DNA from: UBA1757 sp045627385
Lineage (GTDB): Bacteria; Bacteroidota; Bacteroidia; Bacteroidales; UBA1402
Assembly: GCA_045627385.1 (NCBI GenBank)
Contig: JAZQNO010000008.1
Location: forward strand, 1-52,050
DNA length: 52,050 bases
Direction of reading: 5' to 3'
Shown: positions 25,303 to 33,373 of the stretch, piece after piece
Numbering within the stretch: the stretch's first letter is position 1
Layout: each line of letters starts with the position of its first letter
Notes under the pieces: generated by a model
Database searches by the model: none
What the model saw: only the letters and a program-made list of their open reading frames with translations
What the model was told of the DNA's origin: nothing
Translations under genes and position numbers: made by a program

Positions 25303-25343
25303 ACTTCCCGCGAAAGCCCCCCGCTTTCGCGGGAAGTTTTTTT
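25303..25343 (+). terminator. Strong rho-independent terminator after glmM
   Basis: A perfect 15-base stem (25303-25317 with 25323-25337) with a CCCCC loop is followed by a run of T. It ends the comEC-DHH-DUF4827-glmM unit and separates it from the pilus locus. Confidence 0.92.
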
Positions 25344-25691
25344 GATAGACATAATTCGCGCATAAATATGATTTGCTTGCCGAAATCAAATATTTGCCTC
25401 TATTATGTGACAAAACTGAAAACTTCCGCCGGAATTAATTAAACACAATTTTTCATATGTTTCAAAATTGAAAAACACAATTTAGAGGCAACGGCATACA
25501 GATTCACAAATTATTCTCAATCCGTAAATCGGCAAAGTTCGGATTCGTAAAAAGTGCTCTCATATCGTCAAATCGAATTACACATTCCCAATCGGTTTGG
25601 TTTGTATACGCGTATATATGTATGTTTGCAGCGCTTTTCGGGGGTGTCCGGAACTCCTGAACGGCAGTGATAAATAACAAACAAAAATTTG
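25344..25691 (+). other. AT-rich regulatory region upstream of the pilus operon
   Basis: About 350 bases without a gene, strikingly AT-rich compared with the flanks. It holds several short inverted repeats, for example TGATTT/AAATCA near 25370 and TTTTTCA/TGAAAAA near 25450-25480, a promoter at its right end, and a 12-base palindrome within that promoter. It probably integrates control of the pilus operon. Confidence 0.5.
25596..25628 (+). promoter_or_regulatory. Promoter of the pilus operon with an embedded palindrome
   Basis: TATGTTTG (25621-25628) fits the -7 box; TTTG occurs 21 bases upstream (25596-25599) and again at 25601-25604. Between the boxes lies the perfect palindrome TATACGCGTATA (25605-25616), a good place for a repressor or activator. 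The leader to the ATG at 25692 is about 57 bases. Confidence 0.6.
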
Positions 25692-27275
25692 ATGAAGCAA
25701 AATTTCAAAACAACGGTCATTCTTCTGACGCTTGCCCTGCTGGGTTGGCAGTCGGCCGATGCTGTTGTCCTCAGCCAGACGGCTAAGGATATGGAGACTG
25801 CTTCATTGATGCCCGCACAGGAAGATACCCTCACGGACGAGTATTTCTTTTTACGCGCGGCCGCATTGTCCACGGATTTGAAAGAAACCGCCGCACGCCG
25901 TGCCGAGCTGGCCCGCCCCGCCTTCGCCGACAGCCTGCCCACCTGGATGGCTTTCACCGCCGACGACGATCCCTACCACACCTACACTTCGGCCGAGACG
26001 CTTTCGGACCGCGACTTCTGCGCCCTCTCGCTGAGCGTCACCTTCAAGGTCAACAAATACAACATCGCCTCCGACGACCCCATCTTCGACAAGATCCGCA
26101 AAGAGTACATCCCCGCCGCCGAGAAGCACAACCTGCACTTCCACCACCTCGAAATCCGAGGCAGTGCTTCTCCCGAAGGTCCGTTCAATTGGAACCAGCA
26201 GCTGGGTGAGAACCGTGCCAGGACCCTGGTCGATTCGCTTCGCCACTACATGGACATCCCGGCCGACTATATCGGTTCGACCAACGTCATCGAAGACTAC
26301 GACCACCTCTACACCCTGGTCGAAGACAATCCCAAGGATCCTGACCGCGAGGCCATCCTCGACATACTGAGAAACCATCACGGCGACCTGCGCGCCACCA
26401 AGGCTGCCCTGATGAGCTACAAAGGCGGCAAGACCTGGAAGCGACTCATCAAGCAGTACTTCCCGCAGTTGCGTACCGCTCGCGTGATTATCTACTATAC
26501 CGTCAATACCGCGCTCGACTCGATGGACTTCGACATCGACAGCATCGTGGGCATGCCCTGGCATCCCTACAAGCCGGTGATTCCTTACTTCGAGTTCCCG
26601 TCTTACGAGGAAGAGCAGGACAGCACCTCCAACGACTCCACCCATGTCACCATCCCCATCCTGTCGGTGAAGACCAACCTGCTGGCCGAGGCCTACTGGT
26701 TCCCCAACCTGGGCTTCTGCCCCACGCCCAACGCTCAGGCCGAGCTCTACCTGATCAACCGCGACGACTACACCAAGAGCCACACTTCGCTGGGTCTGGA
26801 ATACGACTTCCCCTGGTGGAGCAACGACGAAAACCACAAGTACTATCAGTTCCTCAACTGGACGCTCGAATACCGCTGGTATTTCCGCAAGGACAATTCC
26901 TTCACGGGTCTCTACCTCGGTCCCTACGCTCACCTCGGCTACTACGATATCGGTCTGAAGACCAAGAAGGGCTGGCAGGGCGAAGGCACCGGTGCCGGTC
27001 TGCTGGCAGGCTATGTCTGGAGAATCGGTCAGAGCCGTCACTGGAAGCTCGACGTGTACGCACGCGGAGGTTTCTTCTATACCAAGTATGACTCCTATCA
27101 TCCCGGCGATCCCTTCGCAGGATACTACTATTACGATTGGAACGGTAAAAAGTCTGCATTTAAACAAAGAAATAACTATTTTTGGAGGTTGAACGTCAAC
27201 GAAATCGGCATCAGCATCAGCTACGATCTGCTGTTCCGCAGCGTGGACAAGCCTCACAAACTGGCATTGAAGTAA
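25692..27275 (+). CDS. DUF3575 outer-membrane protein with OmpA-like domain
   Basis: This 527-residue exported protein has a signal peptide ending near GWQSADA, then an OmpA-like peptidoglycan-binding region (about 115-220; FKVNKYNIASDDPIFDKI, RGSASPEGP, NRARTLVDSL), and a C-terminal DUF3575 segment (about 330-527) with SVKTNLLAEAYWFPNLG, GLYLGPYAHLGYYDIGL and GAGLLAGYVWRIG, which looks like a small beta-barrel. DUF3575 proteins are often the first gene of Bacteroides FimA/Mfa-type clusters, probably as an outer-membrane anchor or assembly factor. The ATG at 25692 is used; a TTG one codon upstream is in frame. Confidence 0.85.
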   Translation: MKQNFKTTVILLTLALLGWQSADAVVLSQTAKDMETASLMPAQEDTLTDEYFFLRAAALSTDLKETAARRAELARPAFADSLPTWMAFTADDDPYHTYTSAETLSDRDFCALSLSVTFKVNKYNIASDDPIFDKIRKEYIPAAEKHNLHFHHLEIRGSASPEGPFNWNQQLGENRARTLVDSLRHYMDIPADYIGSTNVIEDYDHLYTLVEDNPKDPDREAILDILRNHHGDLRATKAALMSYKGGKTWKRLIKQYFPQLRTARVIIYYTVNTALDSMDFDIDSIVGMPWHPYKPVIPYFEFPSYEEEQDSTSNDSTHVTIPILSVKTNLLAEAYWFPNLGFCPTPNAQAELYLINRDDYTKSHTSLGLEYDFPWWSNDENHKYYQFLNWTLEYRWYFRKDNSFTGLYLGPYAHLGYYDIGLKTKKGWQGEGTGAGLLAGYVWRIGQSRHWKLDVYARGGFFYTKYDSYHPGDPFAGYYYYDWNGKKSAFKQRNNYFWRLNVNEIGISISYDLLFRSVDKPHKLALK

Positions 27276-27276
27276 G

Positions 27277-28572
27277 ATGATGAGTGCTGTCAGACATATG
27301 AATGTTGCCTGCAAGCTGGCCCGCAAGGCTGGCCTGCTTGTGCTGTGTCTGCTGGCACTGGCTTCCTGCCAGCGCAAGCCGCTGTATCTGACCGATCCGG
27401 GCAACGTGCAGGTGATTGCCCAGCTGCATGCCGTCGACATCAATGTGCTCTGGACGGCCACCTGGCAGACCGAACTGCAGTACGAACTGGAGAATTCGGC
27501 CTACGGCCGCAGCCTCACGCTCGAAGATCTCGGTTACAGCGAGCCCGAATGGGTGCGTGTGCAGAGCTTCCTGCTGAACGAACCCGGACACGATGTCCGC
27601 GAGAACCTCGACCAGGAGGTCACCTTCCGTGTGGCCGACACCCGAAGCATGTCGCTGAAGGAGGGTCGCAGCTACGATATGCTCTTCTACAATGCCGGTA
27701 CCGAATACATCCACTACAGTTTCGGACCGCAGTGGAGCACCTACACCGCCACCACGCGCCAGACCAGTACGCTGAGCTACAACGTGGCCGACAAGGTGAT
27801 GAACTTCGTGGAGCAGGTTCCGGAGGATGCCGGCATGACCATCAGCGCACCCGAGACCAAGTCGACCGTCAAGATGCCGCTCCACAACATGCCCGATCCT
27901 CTGTTCAACTGCCTGCTGGACGAGGTCTACATCTCCACCAACCCCGACGACTACGAAATCTATGTCGACGAAAACGGCGACGAAGTCTATGTGCTCCGCA
28001 TTTCGGCTTCGCTGCGTCCGGCTTCGTTCATCTATCTGGTGCAGGTCATCGTCACCAACAACTACGACGACAAGGGCAAGCAGCGCATCCGCGGCTGCGC
28101 CAACACCATCCTTTCGGGTGTGTCCACCTCTATGGATATGTTCTCGCGCGTAACAAGTACGAATGTATGCGCGGTCAGCAACGAAGAGACCTGGCCCATG
28201 CAGACCAAGCGCCAGCTGGTGCTGCACGACGGTCGCGAAGTGACCGGCGACATCTTCGGCAGCCGCCTGCTCACCTGGGGCCTGCCCGGCATCAATCCGT
28301 TCAACTGTTCCGAACAGGATATCGCCGTCCAGCCCGAGCAGCCTTGCCATGCATTGCTCAGCCTCATCCGCAGCGACGGTAGCACCTATACCATCATCCG
28401 CGACGTCACCGACCAGATGGCGGCCCGTCCCACCGGCGGTGTCATTACCATCGAGATCGATGCCGGCGAAGACATACCTGCTCCCGGTCCGAGCAGCGGC
28501 GGCGGTGGCGGCGGTTTCAACGCCACGGTCGAGGATTGGGGCGACGAAGTGAACGTCGATCTGGTCATTTAA
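27277..28572 (+). CDS. DUF5119 lipoprotein of the pilus cluster
   Basis: This 431-residue predicted lipoprotein has a lipobox LLALASC after a basic N-terminus. The mature part begins CQRKPLYL and has VNVLWTATWQ-like and MLFYNAGTEYIHY segments typical of DUF5119, ending in a glycine-serine linker (about 405-415) before an acidic tail. DUF5119 proteins accompany FimA/Mfa-like fimbrillins and may be anchor or minor subunits. It starts one base after the DUF3575 stop and must be co-transcribed with it. Alternative ATGs are at 27280 and 27298; all keep the signal peptide. Confidence 0.82.
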   Translation: MMSAVRHMNVACKLARKAGLLVLCLLALASCQRKPLYLTDPGNVQVIAQLHAVDINVLWTATWQTELQYELENSAYGRSLTLEDLGYSEPEWVRVQSFLLNEPGHDVRENLDQEVTFRVADTRSMSLKEGRSYDMLFYNAGTEYIHYSFGPQWSTYTATTRQTSTLSYNVADKVMNFVEQVPEDAGMTISAPETKSTVKMPLHNMPDPLFNCLLDEVYISTNPDDYEIYVDENGDEVYVLRISASLRPASFIYLVQVIVTNNYDDKGKQRIRGCANTILSGVSTSMDMFSRVTSTNVCAVSNEETWPMQTKRQLVLHDGREVTGDIFGSRLLTWGLPGINPFNCSEQDIAVQPEQPCHALLSLIRSDGSTYTIIRDVTDQMAARPTGGVITIEIDAGEDIPAPGPSSGGGGGGFNATVEDWGDEVNVDLVI

Positions 28573-28635
28573 ACAGTCAACATCAAAACGAAATATAAAA
28601 TGAAAGCAAACAATAAAAATTCAAACAAACCGACA

Positions 28636-29763
28636 ATGAAAAAGTTCCTTTTCATGGGAGCAGTCGTGGCTCTTGTCAGCGCCTGCTCCATGAACTCCTT
28701 CAACAACGGAGGCGAAGACAACGATGACAAGGTCATCGAGTTCTCCACCTATTCCGACAAGACCACCCGTGGCAACGCCGGTGCCGATTTCGTTTTGGAA
28801 GACTATCACCAGGACTTCGTGGTCTACGGCTCCAAGAAGACTTCCAAAGACGTTTCGCTGGTGTTCGACTCGGTGGTCTGCACCTTCGACGCCGACAGTG
28901 CTTTCTACGGTTCGCACTGGGCCTACGCTCCCGCCCGTTTCTGGGACCGTCAGGCGCTCAACTACCGCTTTGCTGCCTATGCTCCCAAGCATGCCAAGAT
29001 GCAGTACACCTTCGACACCGAAGTCGGCCACGCCGCCACTTTTACCTCGGTCGGCCCGCTGGTGCTCACCGGCACCAACCTGCAGGGCGACGCTTCCAAT
29101 GCCGAAATCAATGTGGGTTTCACCGGCAAGGACGGCAAGGACCTGGATGTGATGATCACCGACACCCTGGCTCAGGAAATCACCGCCTTCCCCAGCAGCA
29201 TGCCCGATGTGAACCTCATCTTCAAGCACACGCTGGCCAAGCTGGTGGTTACTCTCTGTGTGAACGACACCAATGCCAACTACGATGTGAAGATTACCAA
29301 CATCGAACTCAAGAACTTCTACAGCGAAGGTGAATATGACGGCGAAAACGGCTGGATAGCCGACACCACCTCCACGCTCATCGACTACCGCTACAACGGT
29401 TGCGACACCACGCTGGGCGAAGAGAAGCTCTACTTCATCGAATCGCTGATTCTGCCGCAGGCTTTCGACTCCACCATGACGCTCATCGTGGACTACGAAA
29501 TCACTTCGTACGATCCCAACGATCCCACCACGCCTCCCTATACCGAGGAGTTCACCTACGAGAACGATCTGCCCTCCATCTTCGAGGACTACATCGAGGG
29601 TGACGACGACCTGCCCGGTACGGACGACGACAATCCGAATATGGAAGACAACACGAGCTACGATATCGACATCAAGATCAATCCCGAAGACAATGTCATC
29701 ACCTTCGATGCCGGTGCCAAGCAGTGGGATATCGTGAAGGTGCCTTCGCCCGCGCTCTTCTGA
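28636..29763 (+). CDS. Fimbrillin-like lipoprotein 1 (Mfa_like_1 family)
   Basis: The preferred ATG at 28636 gives 375 residues and a lipobox LVSACS; an in-frame ATG 12 codons upstream adds a hydrophilic stretch before the signal peptide. Family marks: IEFSTYSDKTTRG near the N-terminus, WAYAPARFWD and FAAYAPK, FKHTLAKLVVTL in the middle (the FxHxLxKL motif of Mfa_like_1), and a C-terminal strand VITFDAGAKQWDI. Type V pilins are lipoproteins cut after Arg/Lys before polymerisation; TTRG is the likely cut site. An Asp/Glu-rich loop (about 315-345) is unusual. It probably builds or anchors a surface pilus. Confidence 0.85.
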   Translation: MKKFLFMGAVVALVSACSMNSFNNGGEDNDDKVIEFSTYSDKTTRGNAGADFVLEDYHQDFVVYGSKKTSKDVSLVFDSVVCTFDADSAFYGSHWAYAPARFWDRQALNYRFAAYAPKHAKMQYTFDTEVGHAATFTSVGPLVLTGTNLQGDASNAEINVGFTGKDGKDLDVMITDTLAQEITAFPSSMPDVNLIFKHTLAKLVVTLCVNDTNANYDVKITNIELKNFYSEGEYDGENGWIADTTSTLIDYRYNGCDTTLGEEKLYFIESLILPQAFDSTMTLIVDYEITSYDPNDPTTPPYTEEFTYENDLPSIFEDYIEGDDDLPGTDDDNPNMEDNTSYDIDIKINPEDNVITFDAGAKQWDIVKVPSPALF

Positions 29764-29810
29764 TATATAATGTATACAACAAGTAACAACATCAATAAAA
29801 CCCAACAACA

Positions 29811-30872
29811 ATGAAAAAGTTTTATCTTTTCGCTCTCGCCGCTCTCACACTGAGCGCTTGCAGCAACAACGGTATCGTTGAAGAAATCGAAGAAGTGGAA
29901 TCTGCCATCACTTTCCGCCAGTTCACCGAAAAGGCCACCAAGGCCGAAATCGCCGATGAAGCCGCTTTGGCCGCTGCCGGCGGTTTCAAGGTATGGGGCT
30001 ACAAGGCCAAGACCGAGGGTCTGGACTGGGCCACTTCCGCCAAGACCCAGATCTTCACCGCTCAGGTGGTGACCTATGCCTCTTCTGATTCCGAATGGTC
30101 TTACACTCCGGCCAAGTACTGGGACAAGACCTCTACCTACAAGTTCTTTGCTGCCGGTCCTGTCGGCCACACCAACGGCACGCTCGACCTGGCCAGCGGC
30201 GACCTGTTCACCGTCACCGGTGCCCAGTATGCCAAGGCTGCCGAATCGCTGAGCGACTTTGTCATTGACCGCGAAGTGAACATCGAAGACGGTGCCAACC
30301 ACACGGGCAGCAGCAATCCCCGTGTCGGTTTCGACTTCCACCACATCATGGCCAAGCTGTCGTTCATCGTGAAGCTGCAGGACGGTTTCGAGGGTGAACT
30401 CACCGTCAACTCTCTGAAGATGTCGGGTTGGAATGCTGGTAGCGGTGATTTCGCGCAGATGATCATTGCCTCGGCCGATGCCAGCGGCGACACCTGGAAT
30501 TCGCTCAACCACAGCGAATGGACGATTGCCACGGCTGCCTCGGGCGATGTGGCTCTGGTTTCGGGCGACGCTACCGACGCTGCCTTCACTCTGACGGCTT
30601 CCAGCGATGCCACCAAGAAAAAGGAACTGACTGATGCATACATCATGGTTCCGCAGACCGTCGCTTCCGGTGACCTTTGCTTCACCGTCGACTACGAGAT
30701 CGATGGCGAACAGTTCACCGCTCAGGTCGGTTTCGTTCCCGGCGACCAGATCTGGGGTACCGACAGCCACACCACCTACACCATCCTGGTGGGTCCGAAT
30801 CCTATCCTCTTCGATGTCAACTCTGTCTGCGACTTCTGCCTGAAGGCCAGCGGCACCGCCACCATCGAGTAA
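29811..30872 (+). CDS. Fimbrillin-like lipoprotein 2
   Basis: This 353-residue protein has a lipobox LTLSACS and the start CSNNGIVEEI shared with the next paralogs. Key segments: ITFRQFTEKATKAEI (likely processing after TK), WSYTPAKYWDK, YKFFAAGP, FHHIMAKLSFIV, and the C-terminal VGPNPILFDVNSVCDF. It contains six Ser-Gly-Asp tripeptides, mostly as ASGD, in what should be surface loops. By similarity with the next three genes it is one of four closely related subunits, candidates for the pilus shaft. Confidence 0.85.
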   Translation: MKKFYLFALAALTLSACSNNGIVEEIEEVESAITFRQFTEKATKAEIADEAALAAAGGFKVWGYKAKTEGLDWATSAKTQIFTAQVVTYASSDSEWSYTPAKYWDKTSTYKFFAAGPVGHTNGTLDLASGDLFTVTGAQYAKAAESLSDFVIDREVNIEDGANHTGSSNPRVGFDFHHIMAKLSFIVKLQDGFEGELTVNSLKMSGWNAGSGDFAQMIIASADASGDTWNSLNHSEWTIATAASGDVALVSGDATDAAFTLTASSDATKKKELTDAYIMVPQTVASGDLCFTVDYEIDGEQFTAQVGFVPGDQIWGTDSHTTYTILVGPNPILFDVNSVCDFCLKASGTATIE

Positions 30873-30936
30873 CGCGAAACTGTAAATTCGGTCTATATAT
30901 ATAAGGAATCAACAAACAACTCAATACAAAAAAACA

Positions 30937-32061
30937 ATGAAAAAATTCTTTCTTTTAGCCGCTTCCGCAGCTCTGCTTGCCAGCTGCTCCTACAACGGTA
31001 TGGTTGAAGACATCAACACCGAAGACGAAACCATCGGTTTCTCCACCTTCGTAGACAAAGCCACCAAGGCCGAACTGACCAACGAATGGTTCACCAGCGA
31101 TGGCAATTCCTTTGGCGTATTCGGTTTCAAGGGCGACCTGACCATCTTCGGCAATGCTTCTGCCTCGGGCGATGCTTCCGGCGACGCCGCCGAACAGGTG
31201 ACTTATGCCAGCGCCGATGCCGACTGGACGCATCCCACGGTCCGTTTCTGGGACAAGGCTGCCAACAACTACGAGTTCTATGCCTACGCTCCCTTTGAGC
31301 AGGCCGTTTCTTTCGTAGACAAGAAGTTCAGCTTCGCCAACATCGTTGCCAATCCTATCGCCAACATCGCTTCTGCCGATGCCGACCTGGCTATCGCCAA
31401 CCCCATCACGGGCTTCTCCTATGCTCAGCGTTGCCAGACCCATTCCAATGTATCTGAAGGCTATGTAGAGTTTACCTTCAATCACCTGCTCTCCAAGCTG
31501 TCTTTCCTGGTAGCCACCACTCTGAAAATTGATGAGAATGGCAGCGGCGATGCCAAGGCCCTGAATCTGAAGTCTGTCAAACTGAACTTCCCGCAGGCCA
31601 CCTCCACCTCTTGGGCTCAGACGGCCGCCAGCGGTTGCGCCGGTACCACCACCTTCACCGACTATGTGGCTGTGGCTTCCTCCGATGCCGACTTCGAGAC
31701 CGAAGTCTTTGTAGCTGAAGCCAGCAGCGACTATTTCGCTGTAACTGCCTTGAAACCTGACGAAGAAGGTGAAGATTTCGGCGGTGAGACATTCATTGTC
31801 GCTCCCGTCAACACCACCAACACGGAGCATGTCTTCCAGGTGGAAGTTGTCTATGAAATCACCTACAACGACGGTGTGGTTGAAGAATGTACGAACTATG
31901 CCACCATCGGAGGCAATGTCCCCGAAGGCAATGTTTACAAGCCCGCTCAGAACAGCAACTACGAAATCACTCTCATCATTGGCCCGACCAAGATTGAGTT
32001 CTGTGTCCTCAAGATCAATGACTGGGATGAGGCTATCAAAAAAGATATTAATGTTGAGTAA
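30937..32061 (+). CDS. Fimbrillin-like lipoprotein 3
   Basis: This 374-residue protein has a lipobox LLASCS and then CSYNGMVEDI. It shares IGFSTFVDKATKAEL (processing site TK), WTHPTVRFWDKA, YEFYAYAPFE, FNHLLSKLSFLV and IIGPTKIEFCVLKINDWDE with its neighbours. ASGDASGDAAEQ and ASADADW loops stand out. It is followed by a GC-rich hairpin that may reduce read-through into the following genes. Confidence 0.85.
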   Translation: MKKFFLLAASAALLASCSYNGMVEDINTEDETIGFSTFVDKATKAELTNEWFTSDGNSFGVFGFKGDLTIFGNASASGDASGDAAEQVTYASADADWTHPTVRFWDKAANNYEFYAYAPFEQAVSFVDKKFSFANIVANPIANIASADADLAIANPITGFSYAQRCQTHSNVSEGYVEFTFNHLLSKLSFLVATTLKIDENGSGDAKALNLKSVKLNFPQATSTSWAQTAASGCAGTTTFTDYVAVASSDADFETEVFVAEASSDYFAVTALKPDEEGEDFGGETFIVAPVNTTNTEHVFQVEVVYEITYNDGVVEECTNYATIGGNVPEGNVYKPAQNSNYEITLIIGPTKIEFCVLKINDWDEAIKKDINVE

Positions 32062-32086
32062 TCCCTTTTAAAGGCCAGGCGGCTCT

Positions 32087-32112
32087 GACCGGCCGCCCGG
32101 TCACCAATTTTT
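32087..32112 (+). terminator. Weak intrinsic terminator or attenuator inside the pilus array
   Basis: GACCGG (32087-32092) pairs with CCGGTC (32097-32102) around CCGC, followed after ACCAA by TTTTT. The stem is only six bases and the T-run is offset. Partial termination here would set different levels for subunits 1-3 and for the genes behind. Confidence 0.4.
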
Positions 32113-32153
32113 AAACAATCAATTTTTTACAAACATTTTAAAACCAAACGAAA

Positions 32154-33353
32154 ATGAAAAAAATTCTGATTCTTGCAGCTTCCGTCGCTCTCTTCGCCAG
32201 CTGCTCCAACAACGGTTTCGTTGAAGAAATCAACGCCAACGATGAAGCCATCACCTTCGACACCTTCGCCGACGTGGTTACCCGTGCCGAAAATTCCAGT
32301 GCCGCTTTCAGCCAGGAGTTCTACAACCATCATGACAACTTCCTGGTATGGGGCTACAAGAACACGACCACTGTCGGTGTTTTCGCCGGTCTGGCTCCCT
32401 ATGATGTCGTAACCGCTTCCAGCGACTGTTCCACTTTCACTTATCCCGAACTCCGTTGGTGGGACAAGGCTGCCAGCAAGTATGAGTTCTATGCAGCTGC
32501 TCCTGCCAGCGGCGACTGGACTTTTGCCGGTGTAAGCAGTGTGGACACTCAGGACAAGGGTTATTTCTCCACTTCCAGCACGCTGACTCCCTGCAACCTG
32601 GCTGCTACTCCTACTGCCGACTACACTGCTTCCTTCAAGGATGTAGCCGACGTGGACAAGATGATTGCTTCTCCCTGCACTGTCAAGAAATCTGCTTTCG
32701 GTCAGAAGGTCAATCTTAACTTCAACCACATTCTCAGCCGCTTGAATGTCACGGTGAAGAAGGATTCCCCGCTTCTCGACGACTACACGGTTGTTCTGAA
32801 GAGCCTCGAAATCGAAAAGCTCCTCGGTACGGGTAGTTTCTCCGAGAACACCTCTTCTGCCGATGCTTCCGGCAGCTGCGCCCGCTGGACCAGTCTGTCC
32901 ACCGCCATCAAGTATGCTGCTACCGAGAATGCCGAAGTTTCCAGCGATGCCCTGTATCACATCGAGTCTCTGGTTATTCCCCAGGAAGCCGGCTATGAGA
33001 AAATCGCTCTCGACGGCACCGTTGGCGCCTCTGGCGATGCCACTCCCATTGCTGATGCCACCCAGCCTTACCTGAAAATCGTCTACACGATTGTGAAGAA
33101 GGGCAGCAGCGCCACTGCTGAAGAGTTCGTTGCCTACTACAACCTGGCCAATATCTTCGGTTATGCTCCCATCGCCGCTTCCGGCGATGCTTCCGGCGAT
33201 GCTTCCGGCGATGCTCCCGAACCTGTTTCCATCTCCTTCTTCGAGGGCTGGCAGAACAACCTGCACATCACCATCAAACCTCAGGCTATCGAATTCTGCG
33301 CCAAGGTGGCTCTCTGGGCTACCAACGAAGAGTACGATTTTGTAGTTGAATAA
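32154..33353 (+). CDS. Fimbrillin-like lipoprotein 4
   Basis: This 399-residue protein has a lipobox LFASCS and then CSNNGFVEEI. Segments: ITFDTFADVVTRAEN (an Arg at the processing site where close paralogs have Lys), LRWWDKAASKYEFYAAAP, FNHILSRLNVTV and the C-terminal IKPQAIEFCAKVALW. Near the C-terminus the DNA has three exact copies of a 12-base unit coding ASGD. It belongs to the group of four similar subunits. Confidence 0.85.
   Translation: MKKILILAASVALFASCSNNGFVEEINANDEAITFDTFADVVTRAENSSAAFSQEFYNHHDNFLVWGYKNTTTVGVFAGLAPYDVVTASSDCSTFTYPELRWWDKAASKYEFYAAAPASGDWTFAGVSSVDTQDKGYFSTSSTLTPCNLAATPTADYTASFKDVADVDKMIASPCTVKKSAFGQKVNLNFNHILSRLNVTVKKDSPLLDDYTVVLKSLEIEKLLGTGSFSENTSSADASGSCARWTSLSTAIKYAATENAEVSSDALYHIESLVIPQEAGYEKIALDGTVGASGDATPIADATQPYLKIVYTIVKKGSSATAEEFVAYYNLANIFGYAPIAASGDASGDASGDAPEPVSISFFEGWQNNLHITIKPQAIEFCAKVALWATNEEYDFVVE
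33178..33213 (+). repeat. 12-base tandem repeat in fimbrillin-like gene 4
   Basis: GCTTCCGGCGAT, or a copy with one silent difference in the first unit, occurs three times in a row and encodes ASGDASGDASGD. Copy number changes would keep the reading frame and lengthen or shorten a surface loop. Confidence 0.8.
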
Positions 33354-33360
33354 TGAAGTA

Positions 33361-33368
33361 TATCTTTG
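33361..33368 (+). promoter_or_regulatory. Possible internal -7 box before fimbrillin-like gene 5
   Basis: TATCTTTG is an exact TAnnTTTG match only 6 bases before the ATG at 33374. Used as a promoter, it would give a nearly leaderless mRNA. It also lies within the short open frame from the ATG at 33353, so it could be a chance match. Confidence 0.3.
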
Positions 33369-33373
33369 CACAA

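Noticed and set aside
25344..25691. Considered an invertible promoter, as used for phase variation of Bacteroides surface loci
   Set aside because: No pair of long inverted repeats flanks the promoter and no recombinase gene is nearby; only short inverted repeats are visible.
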